NCBI RefSeq assembly: GCF_003345355.1
Contig: NZ_QQNB01000003.1
Coordinates: 248,001 to 312,000, forward strand
Origin: Sphingomonas aracearum
GTDB lineage: Bacteria; Pseudomonadota; Alphaproteobacteria; Sphingomonadales; Sphingomonadaceae
Reading direction: 5' to 3'
Length of the DNA: 64,000 bases
The position numbers and the translations under genes were made by a program. The notes beneath the pieces were generated by a model. It did not search any database. It saw only the letters and a list, made by a program, of their open reading frames with translations, and was not told the origin of the DNA. Positions within the stretch are counted from its first letter, which is position 1. Each line of letters opens with the position of its first letter. Shown piece by piece: positions 19,003 through 31,200 of this stretch.

Positions 19003-20723
19003 GGCACGATCCACGCCGCGACGCTGCCCGGCGCGCCTGCGTCGCCCTGCGCATGGAGCGGCGCCGCGTCGATCTGCGGGAACGTCACCGCTTCGTCGCC
19101 GAGGTTCAGCGCGATCGTCAGCGTCGCCCCATCGGCCAGCCGCCAGCGCGCGACCACCGCCGCCTCGCCGATCGCCTCCGCACCGGCGGCGGTCGCCCCC
19201 TTCAGCCGCGGGACGATCGCCTCGTGCCGCAGGCGCAGGAGGTCGCGATAGAGCGCGCGCCATGCTTCCGCCGCCGGCCCCGGCGCCGGCCGCGAGCGCT
19301 CGAACGTCTCGCGATCATTGGGATCGGGGATGCGCTCGCGTGCTTGCGGATCGGCAAAGGCGGCGAACTTGGCGAACTCGCGGCGGCGGCCCTCGCGCAC
19401 CGCATCGGCCAGCTCGTCATGGAAATCGGTGAAGAACAGGAACGGCGCCTCGCTGCCGCTCTCGTCGCCCATGAACAGCAGCGGGATCTGCGGGCACAGC
19501 AGCAGCAGCGCGGTGGCGGCGCGCAGCTTCTGCGGATCGGCGAGCAGCGTCAGCCGCTCGCCCAGCGCGCGATTGCCGATCTGGTCGTGGTTCTGGAGGA
19601 AAGAGACAAAGGCGGTCGGCGGCAGGTCGCCGCTCGGCTTGCCGCGGCGCTTGCCGTCCTGGTTGGTCGAGGCCTCGCCCTGATAGATGAAGCCCTCGCC
19701 CAGGCACCGCGCCAGCCGCTCGGCCGGCCGGTCGGCGAAATCGGCGTAATAGGCGCTGGTCTCGCCGGTCAGCAGGACGTGCAGCACGTTGTGGAAGTCG
19801 TCGTTCCATTGCGCGTCGTAGCGGCCGGGGCCGAGCCGTTCGGCATCGTTCTCCTCATTCTCCAGCACCAGATGCACGTGGCGGTCCGCGCCCACCGCCT
19901 CGCGCAGCTCGCGCAGCTCGCGCGCCATCGCGTCGAGGAAGCCGGGATTGTCGATCGCGTGCACCGCGTCGAAGCGCAGCCCGTCGATGCGATAGTCGGC
20001 GAGCCACATCCGCGCGTTGTCGACGAAGAAGCGGTGCACCGCAGGCCGGTCCACCGCCACCGCGCCGCCCCAGGGCGTCTCCACCTCGGCATGGAAGAAG
20101 TCGCCGGCATAGGCGCCGAGGTAATTACCGTCCGGCCCGAAATGATTGTAGACCACGTCCAGGAACACGCTGAGCCCCAGCTCGTGCGCGCGGTCCACCA
20201 GCGCGCGAAGCTCGTCCGGCGTGCCGTAGCTTTCCGCCGGAGCATAGGGCAGCACGCCGTCATAGCCCCAGTTGCGGGTGCCGCCGAACGCGTTCACCGG
20301 CATCAGCTCGATCGCGGTGACGCCCAGCGCCGCCAGCGCCGGCAGCGTTTCGGCCACGCCGGCGAACCCGCCGAGCGTGCCGACATGCACCTCCTGGATC
20401 ACCATTTCTTCCCACGGCCGGCCGCGCCACTCCGCGGTCCGCCAGCTATAGGCGTCGCTGTCGACCACCACGCTCCACCCGTGCACGCCGCCTTCCTGCG
20501 CGCGCGAGGCAGGATCGGGCACGGCCATGTCGTCCAGCCTGAAGCGGTAGCGCGCGCCGGCACCCACGTCCGCCTCCGCGGCGAACCAGCCATCCGCATC
20601 GCGGGTCATGGCGACGGGAGCCACGCCCTCAAGCTCCAGCACCACCGCATCGCGGTCCGGCGCCCAGAGCGTAAAGCGGGTGCGCGAAGGCGCCAGCAGC
20701 CTGGCGCCCCACGCGGCGGTCAC
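18999..20723 (-). CDS. treZ: Malto-oligosyltrehalose trehalohydrolase
   Basis: This 574-residue GH13 enzyme releases trehalose from the chain ends made by TreY. An N-terminal carbohydrate-binding-like beta domain (about residues 1-95) precedes the barrel. The barrel has FLDVVYNHFGPDGNYL, the nucleophile Asp in YRIDGLRFDAVHAI, the acid/base Glu in HLVLENEEN, and SFLQNHDQIGNRA. The EVHVGTLGGFAGV segment near residue 110 is typical of TreZ. The GTG start at 20723 is chosen because it overlaps the glgX stop in a GTGA and gives the expected N-terminus. It is the fifth gene of the glgE operon. Confidence 0.94.
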   Translation of the reverse strand: MTAAWGARLLAPSRTRFTLWAPDRDAVVLELEGVAPVAMTRDADGWFAAEADVGAGARYRFRLDDMAVPDPASRAQEGGVHGWSVVVDSDAYSWRTAEWRGRPWEEMVIQEVHVGTLGGFAGVAETLPALAALGVTAIELMPVNAFGGTRNWGYDGVLPYAPAESYGTPDELRALVDRAHELGLSVFLDVVYNHFGPDGNYLGAYAGDFFHAEVETPWGGAVAVDRPAVHRFFVDNARMWLADYRIDGLRFDAVHAIDNPGFLDAMARELRELREAVGADRHVHLVLENEENDAERLGPGRYDAQWNDDFHNVLHVLLTGETSAYYADFADRPAERLARCLGEGFIYQGEASTNQDGKRRGKPSGDLPPTAFVSFLQNHDQIGNRALGERLTLLADPQKLRAATALLLLCPQIPLLFMGDESGSEAPFLFFTDFHDELADAVREGRRREFAKFAAFADPQARERIPDPNDRETFERSRPAPGPAAEAWRALYRDLLRLRHEAIVPRLKGATAAGAEAIGEAAVVARWRLADGATLTIALNLGDEAVTFPQIDAAPLHAQGDAGAPGSVAAWIVP

Positions 20724-22840
20724 GCCCCCTGCTCCGCCTGCGCCTGCTCCGGCACCACCGTCCAGCGCAGCAGCACCGCGCCTTGCGGGCCCACCTCGTA
20801 GTCGCCGCCGATCTCGAACGCCTCCTCGTCCGGCCTGGCGCTGTCCACCAGCACCGTGCGCGGCACGTCGGGCGCGGGCAGGGTGAAGGTGATCGCGTCG
20901 CCCGAGGCGTTGAGCAACAGCGTGATCGCCTCCACGCTGCCATCCTCCAGCTGGCGCGCGCGACGCATCACCAGCGCGCGGCCTTCGGGATTGTCCCAAT
21001 CCTCCGGCGACAGCTGGTGCCCCCGCTCGTCCCACCATTCGAGGTCGTTGACGCCGTTCGCCGCGGCCTCGCCGTACAGGAAGTTGTTCGGCCGCAGCAG
21101 CGGATGCTCGCGCCGCAGGGCGATCAGGCGCGAGGTGAAGCGCATCAGCGCCTCGCCTTCCTCCGTCTTCAGCACCGACCAGTCGACCCAGCCGATCTCG
21201 TTGTCCTGGCAATAAGCGTTGTTGTTGCCGCCCTGGCTGCGCCCGAATTCGTCGCCTGCGAGGAGCAGCGGGGTGCCGAGCGACGTGAACAGGGTGGTCA
21301 GCATGGAGCGCATCACGCGGCGGCGCGCGTCGTTGATCGCGGGATCGTCGGTCGGCCCCTCCGCGCCCCAATTGCGCGAGTAATTCTCCGAATGGCCGTC
21401 GCGATTGTCCTCGCCATTGGCTTCGTTGTGCCGCTGTTCGTAGGCGACGGTGTCGGCCAGCGTGTAGCCGTCATGCACGGCGAGCGCGTTGACGCTCGCC
21501 CAGGGACGCCGCGCGCGCCGGTCGAACAGGTCGCCCGATCCGGACATGCGCGCCGCCAGCTCGCCCCGCATGGAGGGATCGCCGCGCCAGTATTTGCGCA
21601 CGCCGTCGCGATACTTGTCGTTCCACTCGGCGAAACCGGGCGGGAAGTTGCCGAGCTGATAGCCGCCCGGACCGATATCCCACGGTTCCGCCGACAGCTT
21701 CAGCTTGCCCAGGATTGGATCCTGGCGCAGCACGTCGAAGAACGCCGCACCCGGATTGAACCCGTCCGCCTCGCGCCCCAGCGTCAGCCCCAGGTCGAAG
21801 CGGAAGCCGTCCACGCCGAACGAGGTCGCCCAGTAACGCAGGGAGTCCGTCACCATCTGGATGACGCGCGCCTTTTCCAGGTTCAGCGTGTTGCCGGTGC
21901 CGGTGTCGTTGATCGTGTAGCGCGGCTGGTCCTGGACGAGCCGGTAATAGGTGGCGTTGTCGAGCCCGCGCCAGCTCATCGTCGGCCCGCGCTCCGATCC
22001 TTCGCAGGTGTGGTTGTAGACGACGTCCAGGATCACCTCGAGCCCGGCGGCGTGCAGCCGGCGCACGGCGAGGCGCAATTCGTCATGGCTTTCGCCCGCG
22101 AAATAGCTCTGCTCCGGCGCGAAATAGCCGAGCGTGTTGTAGCCCCAGTAATTGCGCAGGCCCTTTTCCTGCAGGAACCGGTCCTGCACGAAGGCGTGGA
22201 TCGGCATCAGCTCGACGGCAGTCACGCCCAGCCGCTTCAGGTGGTCGATCACCTTGGGGTGCGACAGCGCCGCAAAGGTGCCGCGCTCGGGCGGGGCGAC
22301 TTCCTCGAACAGCTTGGTCAGGCCCTTGGCATGCGCCTCGTACACCACCGTCTCGGACCAGGGCGTGTTGGGCCTCACGTCCTGCGACCAGTCGAAACTG
22401 TCGTTGGTCACGACGCCCTTGGGCATGGCCGGCGCGCTGTCGCGCGGGTCGAAGCTCAGATCCTCCTTGCGCGAACGCACCCGGTAACCGTGCAGCGCGT
22501 CCGTCCAGCGCACGTCCCCCTGCAACCGCCGGGCATAGGGATCGAGCAGCAGCTTGTTCGGGTTGAAGCGGTGGCCCTGCTCCGGCGCATAGGGGCCATA
22601 AGCGCGATAGCCATAGAGCAGGCCCGGCCGCGCATCCGGCAGATAGCCGTGCCACACCTCGTCGGTCCATTCCGGCAGTTCGTAGCGCTTGATCTCGCGC
22701 TTGCCGGTCGGCTCGAACACGCACAATTCGATCTTCTCGGCATGGGCGGAGAACACCGCGAAGTTCACGCCCAGACCGTTGAACGTGGCGCCAAGCGGGT
22801 AAGGTGAGCCGGACTCGAGCCGGTCGGGCAGATAGGTCAA
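20720..22840 (-). CDS. glgX: Glycogen debranching enzyme
   Basis: This 706-residue GH13 enzyme hydrolyses alpha-1,6 branches of glycogen. The N-terminal CBM48 domain (ATFNGLGVNFAVFSAHAEKI) is followed by the barrel with ILDVVYNHTCEG, the nucleophile Asp in FGVDGFRFDLGL and the acid/base Glu in LSAEPWDIGPGGYQLG. The GlgX/isoamylase-specific HNEANGEDNRDG follows. The start is a TTG at 22840, three bases after the glgB stop, with GGGGGA upstream; no ATG or GTG fits the conserved MTYLPDRLESG-type N-terminus. It probably opens branched glucan to feed TreY/TreZ. Length is normal. Confidence 0.94.
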   Translation of the reverse strand: MTYLPDRLESGSPYPLGATFNGLGVNFAVFSAHAEKIELCVFEPTGKREIKRYELPEWTDEVWHGYLPDARPGLLYGYRAYGPYAPEQGHRFNPNKLLLDPYARRLQGDVRWTDALHGYRVRSRKEDLSFDPRDSAPAMPKGVVTNDSFDWSQDVRPNTPWSETVVYEAHAKGLTKLFEEVAPPERGTFAALSHPKVIDHLKRLGVTAVELMPIHAFVQDRFLQEKGLRNYWGYNTLGYFAPEQSYFAGESHDELRLAVRRLHAAGLEVILDVVYNHTCEGSERGPTMSWRGLDNATYYRLVQDQPRYTINDTGTGNTLNLEKARVIQMVTDSLRYWATSFGVDGFRFDLGLTLGREADGFNPGAAFFDVLRQDPILGKLKLSAEPWDIGPGGYQLGNFPPGFAEWNDKYRDGVRKYWRGDPSMRGELAARMSGSGDLFDRRARRPWASVNALAVHDGYTLADTVAYEQRHNEANGEDNRDGHSENYSRNWGAEGPTDDPAINDARRRVMRSMLTTLFTSLGTPLLLAGDEFGRSQGGNNNAYCQDNEIGWVDWSVLKTEEGEALMRFTSRLIALRREHPLLRPNNFLYGEAAANGVNDLEWWDERGHQLSPEDWDNPEGRALVMRRARQLEDGSVEAITLLLNASGDAITFTLPAPDVPRTVLVDSARPDEEAFEIGGDYEVGPQGAVLLRWTVVPEQAQAEQGA

Positions 22841-22843
22841 CGC

Positions 22844-25006
22844 TCAATGTCCCCCGAAGCGTAGGATCACTGCGCCAAGCGGCGGCAGGACGACCTGCGC
22901 GCTGGCCGGCTGGCCGCGCGCGGGGGTCGCATCCGCCTCAACCCTCCCGCCATTGCCGATGTTCCCGCCGCCGTAGATCCCGGCGTCGCTGTTGAAGATC
23001 TCGTCCCAGCGGCCGGGGCGGGGCAGCCCGATCGGATAGCCGTAGCGCGGCTCGGGCGACATGTTCAGGCACACAACGCAAGGCGCGCCCGCGCCGCCGA
23101 GCCGGGCATAGACGAACACGCCGGCCTCCGCATCGTCGCCGACGATCCACTGGAACCCGGCAGGATCGGCATCGCCGGCATGCAGCGCCGGCTCGGCGGC
23201 GTAGAGTGTGTTCAGGTCGCGCACCAGGCGCTGGATCGCGGCATGGTCCGGCCGGTCGAGCAGCTGCCACGGGATCTGCGCATCATGGTTCCACTCGCTT
23301 TCCTGCGCCAGCTCGCCGCCCATGAAGAGCAGCTTCTTGCCCGGATGCGTCCACATGAAGGTGAAATAGGCGCGCAGATTGGCGAGCTTGCGCCATGGAT
23401 CGCCCGGCATCTTGCCGATCAGCGACCCCTTGCCGTGCACCACCTCGTCATGGCTGAGCGGCAGGACGAACTTCTCGGAGAAGGCGTAAACGAGGCCGAA
23501 GGTCAGCTCGCCATGGTGCCAGCGCCGGTACAGCGGGTCGCGCTCCACGTACTGGAGCGTGTCGTGCATCCAGCCCATGTTCCACTTGTAGGTGAAGCCC
23601 AGGCCGCCCGCCGCCAGCGGCGCGGTGACGCCCGGCCAGGCGGTGGATTCCTCCGCCAGCGTGATCGCGCCGGGGCAGCGCTCGGCCACCACGCTGTTCA
23701 GGTGCTTGAGGAACTCGACCGACTCGAGGTTCTCGCGCCCGCCGTGGATGTTGGGCACCCACTCGCCGGCATTGCGGCTGTAATCGCGGTAGAGCATGGA
23801 GGCGACCGCATCGACGCGCAGGCCGTCGACGTGGAACGTCTCCAGCCACCACAGCGCGGAGGCGAGCAGGAAGCCGGACACCTCGCGCCGCCCCAGATTG
23901 TAGATCAGCGTGTTCCAGTCCTGGTGGAACCCCTCGCGCGGGTCGGCATGTTCGTAGAGGTGCGTGCCGTCGAAATGCGCGAGGCCGTGCGGGTCGGTCG
24001 GGAAATGCGCCGGCACCCAGTCCAGGATCACGCCGATCCCGGCGCGGTGGCATTCGTCCACGAAGCGCGCAAAGCCCGCCGGATCGCCGAACCGCGCGGA
24101 CGGCGCGAACTGCGACAGCGGCTGATACCCCCAGGAACCGCCGAACGGATGCTCCATGATCGGCAGGAGCTCGACATGGGTGAAGCCCATGCCGGCGACA
24201 TAGGGGATCAGCCGCTCGGCCAGCCCGTGCCAGTCGAGAATGCCGTCCGGGTCGCCGTCCGGCCGCAGCCAGGAGGCGGCATGGACCTCGTAGATCGACA
24301 TCGGCGCGTTGGGCGCCTGTCGCCGGCCGCGCTCGGCCATCCAGTCCTCGTCGGTCCAGCGGAAATCGGGCGCGGGCGCGACCACCGAACAGGTCATCGG
24401 CGGCTTTTCCGTTTGGCGCGCGATCGGATCGGCCTTCTGGACCACGGAGCCATCGGCGCCGAGCACTTCGTATTTGTAGGGCGTGCCGGCGCCGATCCGG
24501 GGCACGAACAGCTCCCACACGCCAGCACCATGGCGCAGCCGCATCGGGTGCCGGCGCCCGTCCCAGCTGTTGAAGTCGCCGACCACCGAGACGCGCCGCG
24601 CATTGGGCGCCCACACGGCAAAGGCGGTGCCGTCCACGCCATCGACCGTCCGCGGCTGCGCACCGAACACCCGGGCGAGGTCCCAGTGGCGCCCCTCGCC
24701 GAACAGGTAGAGGTCGAGATCGCCGAGCACCGGGCCGAAGGAATAGGGATCCTCCGTTTCCTGCACGCCGCCGCCCGGCCAGGCGATGCGCAGGCGGTAG
24801 GGCACGTCCTCGACGGTGCCGGCGAACAGCCCGTCGCCCCCGTCTTCCAGCCGGCCAAGCTCCCGCCCGCCATCGCGCGCGACCGCCGTCACGCTTTCGG
24901 CGCCCGGCTGGAACGTACGCACGGTCTCGCCATGGCGGCCGAGCAGCGCAAAGGCATCCACTGCCCGGCCGCCGGTCAGCGCCGCGATATTCTCGTCGAG
25001 CTTCAT
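22844..25006 (-). CDS. glgB: 1,4-alpha-glucan branching enzyme
   Basis: The 720-residue GH13 enzyme introduces alpha-1,6 branches into linear glucan. A N1-type and a CBM48 domain ([20 protein letters not shown] near residue 130) lead into the barrel. The barrel has [17 protein letters not shown], the nucleophile Asp in [14 protein letters not shown], the acid/base Glu in [14 protein letters not shown], and [14 protein letters not shown]. The length equals typical four-domain GlgB. Its ATG at 25006 overlaps the treS stop in an ATGA. Placed after GlgE and TreS-Mak, it branches the GlgE product, the normal GlgE-GlgB partnership. Confidence 0.96.
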   Translation of the reverse strand: MKLDENIAALTGGRAVDAFALLGRHGETVRTFQPGAESVTAVARDGGRELGRLEDGGDGLFAGTVEDVPYRLRIAWPGGGVQETEDPYSFGPVLGDLDLYLFGEGRHWDLARVFGAQPRTVDGVDGTAFAVWAPNARRVSVVGDFNSWDGRRHPMRLRHGAGVWELFVPRIGAGTPYKYEVLGADGSVVQKADPIARQTEKPPMTCSVVAPAPDFRWTDEDWMAERGRRQAPNAPMSIYEVHAASWLRPDGDPDGILDWHGLAERLIPYVAGMGFTHVELLPIMEHPFGGSWGYQPLSQFAPSARFGDPAGFARFVDECHRAGIGVILDWVPAHFPTDPHGLAHFDGTHLYEHADPREGFHQDWNTLIYNLGRREVSGFLLASALWWLETFHVDGLRVDAVASMLYRDYSRNAGEWVPNIHGGRENLESVEFLKHLNSVVAERCPGAITLAEESTAWPGVTAPLAAGGLGFTYKWNMGWMHDTLQYVERDPLYRRWHHGELTFGLVYAFSEKFVLPLSHDEVVHGKGSLIGKMPGDPWRKLANLRAYFTFMWTHPGKKLLFMGGELAQESEWNHDAQIPWQLLDRPDHAAIQRLVRDLNTLYAAEPALHAGDADPAGFQWIVGDDAEAGVFVYARLGGAGAPCVVCLNMSPEPRYGYPIGLPRPGRWDEIFNSDAGIYGGGNIGNGGRVEADATPARGQPASAQVVLPPLGAVILRFGGH

Positions 25007-28000
25007 GCCGCATTCCCCAGCAGGCGCTGCGCGGCACGGGCGAGGCCCGCGACCGGCACGCCGATCCAGTCCGGCCGGTTCGCGGCCTCGTAGGCGACCT
25101 CGTAGGCGGCCTTTTCGAGCAGGAAGAGGTTCAGGAGCGGCTCGAAGCGCGGCTCCTCCTCGCCGGTATAACCGGACAGGAAGGCGCGCGCCGCGGCGTC
25201 GCGGAACTCGTCGTAACGTTCGCGCGCGCGTTCCTGATCGCCTTCCGACGAGGCGGGCAGGTTCTGCCGGCCCACCGCCGCCGCATAGTCGAACGAGCGC
25301 AGCACGCCCGCCGCATCGCGGACGGCCAGGTCCTTCTCGCGCCGCTCGGCCAGCGGCTTGGCCGGTTCGCCCTCGAAATCGATGATCATCACGTCGCTGC
25401 CGGTCACCAGCACCTGGCCGAGGTGCAGGTCGCCGTGGATGCGCGTGCGGGACCGACCTTCCGCTTCGCGCGCGGTGGCGCGAATGCGGTCGGTGATCTG
25501 CTGGCGATGGTCGCGCAGCAACGCCGCCGACGCCTGCGCATCCTCGTCCAGCGTTGCCCCGGCGAGCAGGCCCAGCGCACGGTCGAGCTGCCCCTCGATG
25601 CGGCCGGACAGGCGATCCGCCTCGGCCAGGCTGAGCGGCTCCGGCGCAAAGGCCGGGTCGTCGCTCGGCGCCGCCAGCACCTTGTGCATCTCCGCCAGCC
25701 GCCGGCCGAGATTGCAGGCGAAGTTCTCGTAATTGGAGAAGCTCGTCTCGTCGTCGCTCGCCAGCCGTTCGAGGATGCCGAGCGTCCAGCCCCAGCCGTC
25801 CCCCTGATTGTAGACGAAGCGCTGCGCCAGCATGACGAGGCTGCTGTCGTCGCCCTCCTCCAGCCATACCTCGCCCAGGATCGCCGGCGTGTTCTCGAAC
25901 CCGTTCGCGGTCAGGTAGCGCACCATCTCGGCATCCGGATGCACGCCGCCCTGGATCTTGCGCAGCAGCTTCAGCACCGCGCGCTGGCCGAGCACCATCG
26001 AACTGTTCGATTGCTCGGCCGACAGCCATTCGGGCTCCGCGTCCGGCGCGATGTCCAGCGCGTCCGTACCGACAAAGCGCAGCGTGCCGCCTTCCAGGGC
26101 GACCTCCGCCTTGTCGCGCAGCGCCTGCACGACCGAGGACGGGAAGCCCGTCAGCGTGAAGCCGTCGGTGAGCAGCCCCACCGTGCGCCCGCGCCGCACC
26201 CGGGCGAGCGCCAGGTTGGAGGCGAACGGCCCTTGCGCCTCGCCCTCCCAGGCGATGCCGAGCGGCAGCGTGTAGGTCGCCGTGCCGCTGGCGGTGGAAA
26301 CCGCCAGCTCGGTCAGCAGCAGGTCGTCGGCGCCCGGCAGCGGCAGCACGCGGGCGATCGACACGTTCGTGATCGCCTCGTCCTTGGCGCCGAACCAGCG
26401 GCGCTGCGCGACATAGGCGGGCAGGATGTCGCGTTCCAGCACGTCGCGGCTCTGGCCCTGCGTCACGTCGGCAAGCGCGGGGCGCAGCACGAAGGTATGC
26501 CGCTCCACGTCAACGCCTGGTGCCGCGCTCGCCCAATCGGGCGCGCCTTGCTCGCCGGAGAGCGAGAACCACAGGAACCCGTAGGGCGGCAGGGTCAGCA
26601 GATAGGGCAGCTGGCCGATCGCCGGGAAGGCGGTGCCGCCGGTCAGCTCGACGGGCACGCGCCCTTCGAACTCGTGGAGGTCCAGCTCCACCGCCTGCGC
26701 AGAGCGACCGAGATTGAAGACGCACAGCATCGTGTCGCCGTCCAGCTCGCGCAGATACGCCAGGATCTTGCGATTGGCGGGGCGCAGGAAGCGCTGCGTG
26801 CCGCGGCCGAACGCCTGATGCTCGCGGCGCACCGCCAGCATGCGCTTCACCGTGTTGAGCAGCGAGTGGCGATCGCGCTCCTGCGCCTCCACGTTCACCG
26901 CCTGGAAGCCGTAGAGCGGGTCCTGGATCGCCGGCAGCGTCAGGCCCGCGGGGTCGGCGCGGGAGAAGCCGCCGTTGCGGTCCGGCGACCATTGCATGGG
27001 CGTGCGCACGCCGTCCCGGTCGCCCAGGAAGATGTTGTCCCCCATGCCGATCTCGTCGCCATAATAAAGGACGGGCGTGCCCGGCATGGTGAGGAGCAGC
27101 GCGTTCATCAGCTCCACGCGCCGGCGGTCCCGTTCCATCAGGGGCGCGAGGCGACGGCGAATCCCCAGGTTGATCCGCGCGCGCTTGTCGGCGGCGTAGG
27201 TGTTCCACAGGTAATCGCGCTCGGCATCGGTGACCATTTCGAGCGTCAGCTCGTCATGGTTGCGCAGGAAGATCGCCCATTGGCAGTTCTCCGGAATCTC
27301 CGGCGTCTGGCGCATGATGTCGGTGATCGGAAAGCGATCCTCCTGCGCCACCGCCATGTACATGCGCGGCATCAGCGGAAAGTGGAACGCCATGTGGCAT
27401 TCGTCGCCGCCCTTCCCGTCATTGGCGCCGCCGAAATATTGCTGTGTATCCTCCGGCCACATGTTGGCTTCGGCCAAGAGCATGCGATCGGGATAATGCG
27501 CGTCGAGATCGGCCCTGATCTTCTTCAGCACGTCGTGCGTTTCCGGCAGGTTCTCGTTGGAGGTGCCGTCGCGCTCGATCAGATACGGGATCGCGTCCAG
27601 CCGCAGCCCGTCGATGCCGAGATCGAGCCAGAAGTGCATCACGGAAAGCACTTCCTTCAGCACCTCCGGGTTGTCAAAATTCAGGTCCGGCTGGTGGCTG
27701 TAGAAGCGGTGCCAGAAATACTGGCCGGCCACCTCGTCCCACGTCCAGTTGCTCTTCTCGGTGTCGAGAAAGATGATGCGCGTGCCGGAATAGATCTTGT
27801 CGTCGTCCGACCACACATACCAGTCGCGCTCGGGCGAGCCCTTGGGCGCGTGGCGCGCGCGTTGGAACCAGGGATGCTGGTCCGAGGTGTGGTTGATGAC
27901 CAGTTCGGTGATGACGCGCAGGCCGCGCGCATGCGCCGCGTCGATGAACGCGCGCGCATCCTCCATGGTCCCGTAATCGGGGCTGACGTCGCGATATTCG

Positions 28001-28224
28001 GCAATGTCGTAGCCGTCGTCGCGGCGGGGCGAAGGGTAGAAGGGCAGCAGCCAGATCGCGGTGACGCCGAGATCGGCGATATAATCCAGCTTGTCCATCA
28101 GCCCGGCAAAGTCGCCGATCCCGTCATTGTCCTTGTCGAAGAAGGACTTGACGTGGACCTGGTAGATCACCGCGTCCTTGTACCAGAGCGGGTCCCGGAG
28201 GAGAGCCGGGTCGGTCGCGATCAT
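25003..28224 (-). CDS. treS: Trehalose synthase fused to maltokinase (TreS-Mak)
   Basis: The 1073-residue protein joins two enzymes. Residues 1 to about 555 are TreS (GH13), which isomerises trehalose and maltose: [20 protein letters not shown] at the start, the nucleophile Asp in [13 protein letters not shown], the acid/base Glu in [11 protein letters not shown], and [13 protein letters not shown]. From about residue 580 to the end it is a maltokinase of the aminoglycoside-kinase-like fold, with RRWFGAKD near the start, [10 protein letters not shown] (930-939) and IIDFEGEP (Asp949 binds metal). It makes maltose-1-phosphate, the donor for GlgE, whose stop overlaps this start (ATGA). Such TreS-Mak fusions are known in proteobacteria. 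A short Ala-rich linker joins the halves. Confidence 0.95.
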   Translation of the reverse strand: MIATDPALLRDPLWYKDAVIYQVHVKSFFDKDNDGIGDFAGLMDKLDYIADLGVTAIWLLPFYPSPRRDDGYDIAEYRDVSPDYGTMEDARAFIDAAHARGLRVITELVINHTSDQHPWFQRARHAPKGSPERDWYVWSDDDKIYSGTRIIFLDTEKSNWTWDEVAGQYFWHRFYSHQPDLNFDNPEVLKEVLSVMHFWLDLGIDGLRLDAIPYLIERDGTSNENLPETHDVLKKIRADLDAHYPDRMLLAEANMWPEDTQQYFGGANDGKGGDECHMAFHFPLMPRMYMAVAQEDRFPITDIMRQTPEIPENCQWAIFLRNHDELTLEMVTDAERDYLWNTYAADKRARINLGIRRRLAPLMERDRRRVELMNALLLTMPGTPVLYYGDEIGMGDNIFLGDRDGVRTPMQWSPDRNGGFSRADPAGLTLPAIQDPLYGFQAVNVEAQERDRHSLLNTVKRMLAVRREHQAFGRGTQRFLRPANRKILAYLRELDGDTMLCVFNLGRSAQAVELDLHEFEGRVPVELTGGTAFPAIGQLPYLLTLPPYGFLWFSLSGEQGAPDWASAAPGVDVERHTFVLRPALADVTQGQSRDVLERDILPAYVAQRRWFGAKDEAITNVSIARVLPLPGADDLLLTELAVSTASGTATYTLPLGIAWEGEAQGPFASNLALARVRRGRTVGLLTDGFTLTGFPSSVVQALRDKAEVALEGGTLRFVGTDALDIAPDAEPEWLSAEQSNSSMVLGQRAVLKLLRKIQGGVHPDAEMVRYLTANGFENTPAILGEVWLEEGDDSSLVMLAQRFVYNQGDGWGWTLGILERLASDDETSFSNYENFACNLGRRLAEMHKVLAAPSDDPAFAPEPLSLAEADRLSGRIEGQLDRALGLLAGATLDEDAQASAALLRDHRQQITDRIRATAREAEGRSRTRIHGDLHLGQVLVTGSDVMIIDFEGEPAKPLAERREKDLAVRDAAGVLRSFDYAAAVGRQNLPASSEGDQERARERYDEFRDAAARAFLSGYTGEEEPRFEPLLNLFLLEKAAYEVAYEAANRPDWIGVPVAGLARAAQRLLGNAA

Positions 28225-31200
28225 TCGGTATCTCCGGAAATGCGCCAGATGCGGTAGGGTTCTGATGGATCGAGGCGGATGGATTGCGTCTTGCCCTGCC
28301 AGCGGAAGCGGTGACCGGCGGCGAGATCCTCCACCGCGACGCTGTCATTGTCGCCCAGGCCGAACTCCCACAACGGCACCTCGAAGCTGCACTCGTGCGC
28401 ATGGTGCGGATCGAGATTGACCATGACGAGGATCATGTCCGTCCCGTCCGCCGCGGGCTTGGCATAGTAGAGTATGTTGTCGTCATGCGCCGGGTAGAAG
28501 CGGGTGTTCAGGTGCGTCTGGAGCGCGGGATGCGCGCGGCGCAGCCGGTTCAGCAGCGTGATGTCGGCGATGATATTGCCCGGCGCCTGCCAGTCGCGCG
28601 GTTTGACGATATACTTTTCGGAATCGAGATATTCCTCCTTGCCCGGCACCGGCGCGGCTTCGCACAGCTCGAACCCGGAATAGACGCCGAACAGCCCCGA
28701 CAAGGTCGCCGCCAGCACCGCGCGGATGCGGAAGCCGGGCCGCCCGCTCGTCTGCAGGAAGATCGGGTTGATGTCCGGCGTGTTGACGAAGAAGTGCGGG
28801 CGGTAGAACTCCTTGGGCGCGGTTGTCGTCAGCTCGGTGATATAGTCGGTCAGCTCCGCCTTGCCGTCGCGCCAGGTGAAGTAGGTATAGCTCTGCGAGA
28901 AGCCGATCTTCGCCAGCCGGTACATCATCGCCGGCCGAGTGAACGCCTCGGCCAGGAAGATCACCTCGGGATGCGCGGCGCGCACCTCGCCGATCATCCA
29001 TTCCCAGAAGGGCAGCGGCTTGGTGTGGGGATTGTCGACGCGGAACGTCTTCACGCCGCGCTCCACCCAGAGCAGGATCACGTCGCGCAGCGCCACCCAC
29101 AGGGCCGGCACCGCATCCGGGCCGTAGAAATCGACGTTGACGATGTCCTGATACTTCTTGGGCGGGTTTTCCGCATATTTCATCGACCCGTCCGGCCGCC
29201 AGGCGAACCAGCCCGGGTGCTCGGTCAGCCAGGGATGGTCGGGCGAGGCCTGGATCGCGAAGTCCAGCGCGATCTCCAGCCCGTGCGCCGCCGCCGCCTC
29301 GACCAGGGCGGCGAAGTCCTCCGCCGTGCCGAGCGCCGGATGGATCGCGTCATGCCCGCCCTCGGCGCTGCCGATCGCATAGGGGCTGCCAGGATCGTCC
29401 GGTCCGGCGGTCAGCGTGTTGTTCGGCCCCTTGCGATGCGTCCGCCCGATCGGATGGATCGGCGGGAAATAAAGCGTGTCGAAGCCCATGTCGCGCACCG
29501 CCGGCAAGCGGCCGATCACGTCGCGGAAGGTGCCGTGGCGTGCGGCATCATCGGTGATGGAGCGCGGGAACAGCTCGTACCAGCTGGAGAAGCGCGCCTG
29601 CAGCCGCTCGGCATCCACCGGCTGCACGGCGGAGCGGAGGCGGTGCGGGCGGTCGTCGGCCGCATCCATCGCCGCGGCAAGATCGGGCGAGAGCAGCAGC
29701 ACCGCGCTTTCCTCGCCATCGCCCGCCTCGCGCAACCGCGCCGGCCAGTTGCCGAGATCGCCGCCGCGCGCCGCCGCTGCCTCCACCAGCGCGCGTCCTT
29801 CGGCATGGTCCACCGGCTGTGCCACACCCGCCTCGAGCTTCTTGAAGAAGTCGCGCCGGAACCCGCCGAAGCGATCGAGCCATCCCTCGACGCGGAACTC
29901 GTGTCGGCCGAGCCGCTCCAGCGGGAAGGACGCGCGCCAGCCGTCATTGGGCAGCTGCTCCATGCGCACCGCCGCCCAATCGCCGTCCGCTGCCCGCCAG
30001 TGCAGCTCGGCGGCAAGCTGCTCGTGCCCGTCGGCGAAGACCAGCGCCTCCACCTCCACGCGCTCGCCCACCACGCGCTTGACGGGAAAGCCGCCGTCCA
30101 CGCGGGGGCGCACATCCTCGATCACCAGGCGATCCGCCGCGCCGGCCTCGGTTGCGCTCTCCCCGGCGATGGCGAGGGTGATCGGTGCGGCGCGGTCGGC
30201 GACCAGCAGGCGCACTTCGCCGGGGGCGAGCGGCGCCCACGGGTCGCCCGCGCCATCCAGCAGTCGGAAGGTCGCGAAGTCGGCGCCCGCGCCGGGCAAC
30301 AGCAGCGCGGGTTCGGGCGCCGGCTGCCGGGTGCCGGCGGTGTTGAGCAGCACCAGCAGCGCCGATCCGGCCTGCCGCACGTCGGCGGCGTCGGCGCGCA
30401 GGATCGCGGTGACCGCCGCCCCCGAGCCGCTGAGCCGGCGCATCTCGCCGGGGTGGCGCATCGCCGCCGCCACGGTCTCGCCCGCCCGGCGCACCGCCGC
30501 CGATGCGTCTTCGCCCGCCCCGGCCAGCGCCGCGGGAAGCAGCACGCCGTCACCGATCGCCGCCGCCGCGGCGACCCGCTGGAGCGCAAGCACAGGGTCG
30601 CCGCCATCCTCCAGCGCGTCTGCCGGAACCTGTGCGAGGAGCGGGGCGACGGACTGGAGCGCCGCACGTTCCTCCACCAGCCAGGGCGCGCGCAGGTCCC
30701 ACCAGGCAAAGGAGGAGATCAGCCCGTCGAGCCCCGCACCGCCCAGCGCCAGCGCTTGCGGGCGCGTCAGTTCGGCAGCGGAGATGAGGAACAGCGCGTC
30801 CGGCGCGCTTGCGCGAATCTCGGCGATCAGGTCGCGGACGAACGCCGGGCCGAGATTCCCCGCGCCCAGCAGCAGGAACCCGCCAACCCCGCCGGCGGCC
30901 AGATCGGCGAGCGACCGGGCGATCGGCGCGCGCAGCAGTTCGGCGGTTTCCGGCGCCCGCAGCCGCGCCCGCGCCTCGCCCGCGACATCGGGCGTGCGGC
31001 GGGGATCGAGCGGTGCCTCTCCGCTGCCGCCGTGGCGCAGCGTGAACGCCTGCGGATGGCTCGTCACCAGCGGATGATCGGCCGCGAAGCGCGCGACATC
31101 CACCGGCAGGAGCAGCTTCAGACCGGCCCCGGCGCAGTCCGCCGCCAGGTCGGCGAACGTCGCTTCGGTGGAGAAAAGCGGGGAGACGGATTGCGCCAGG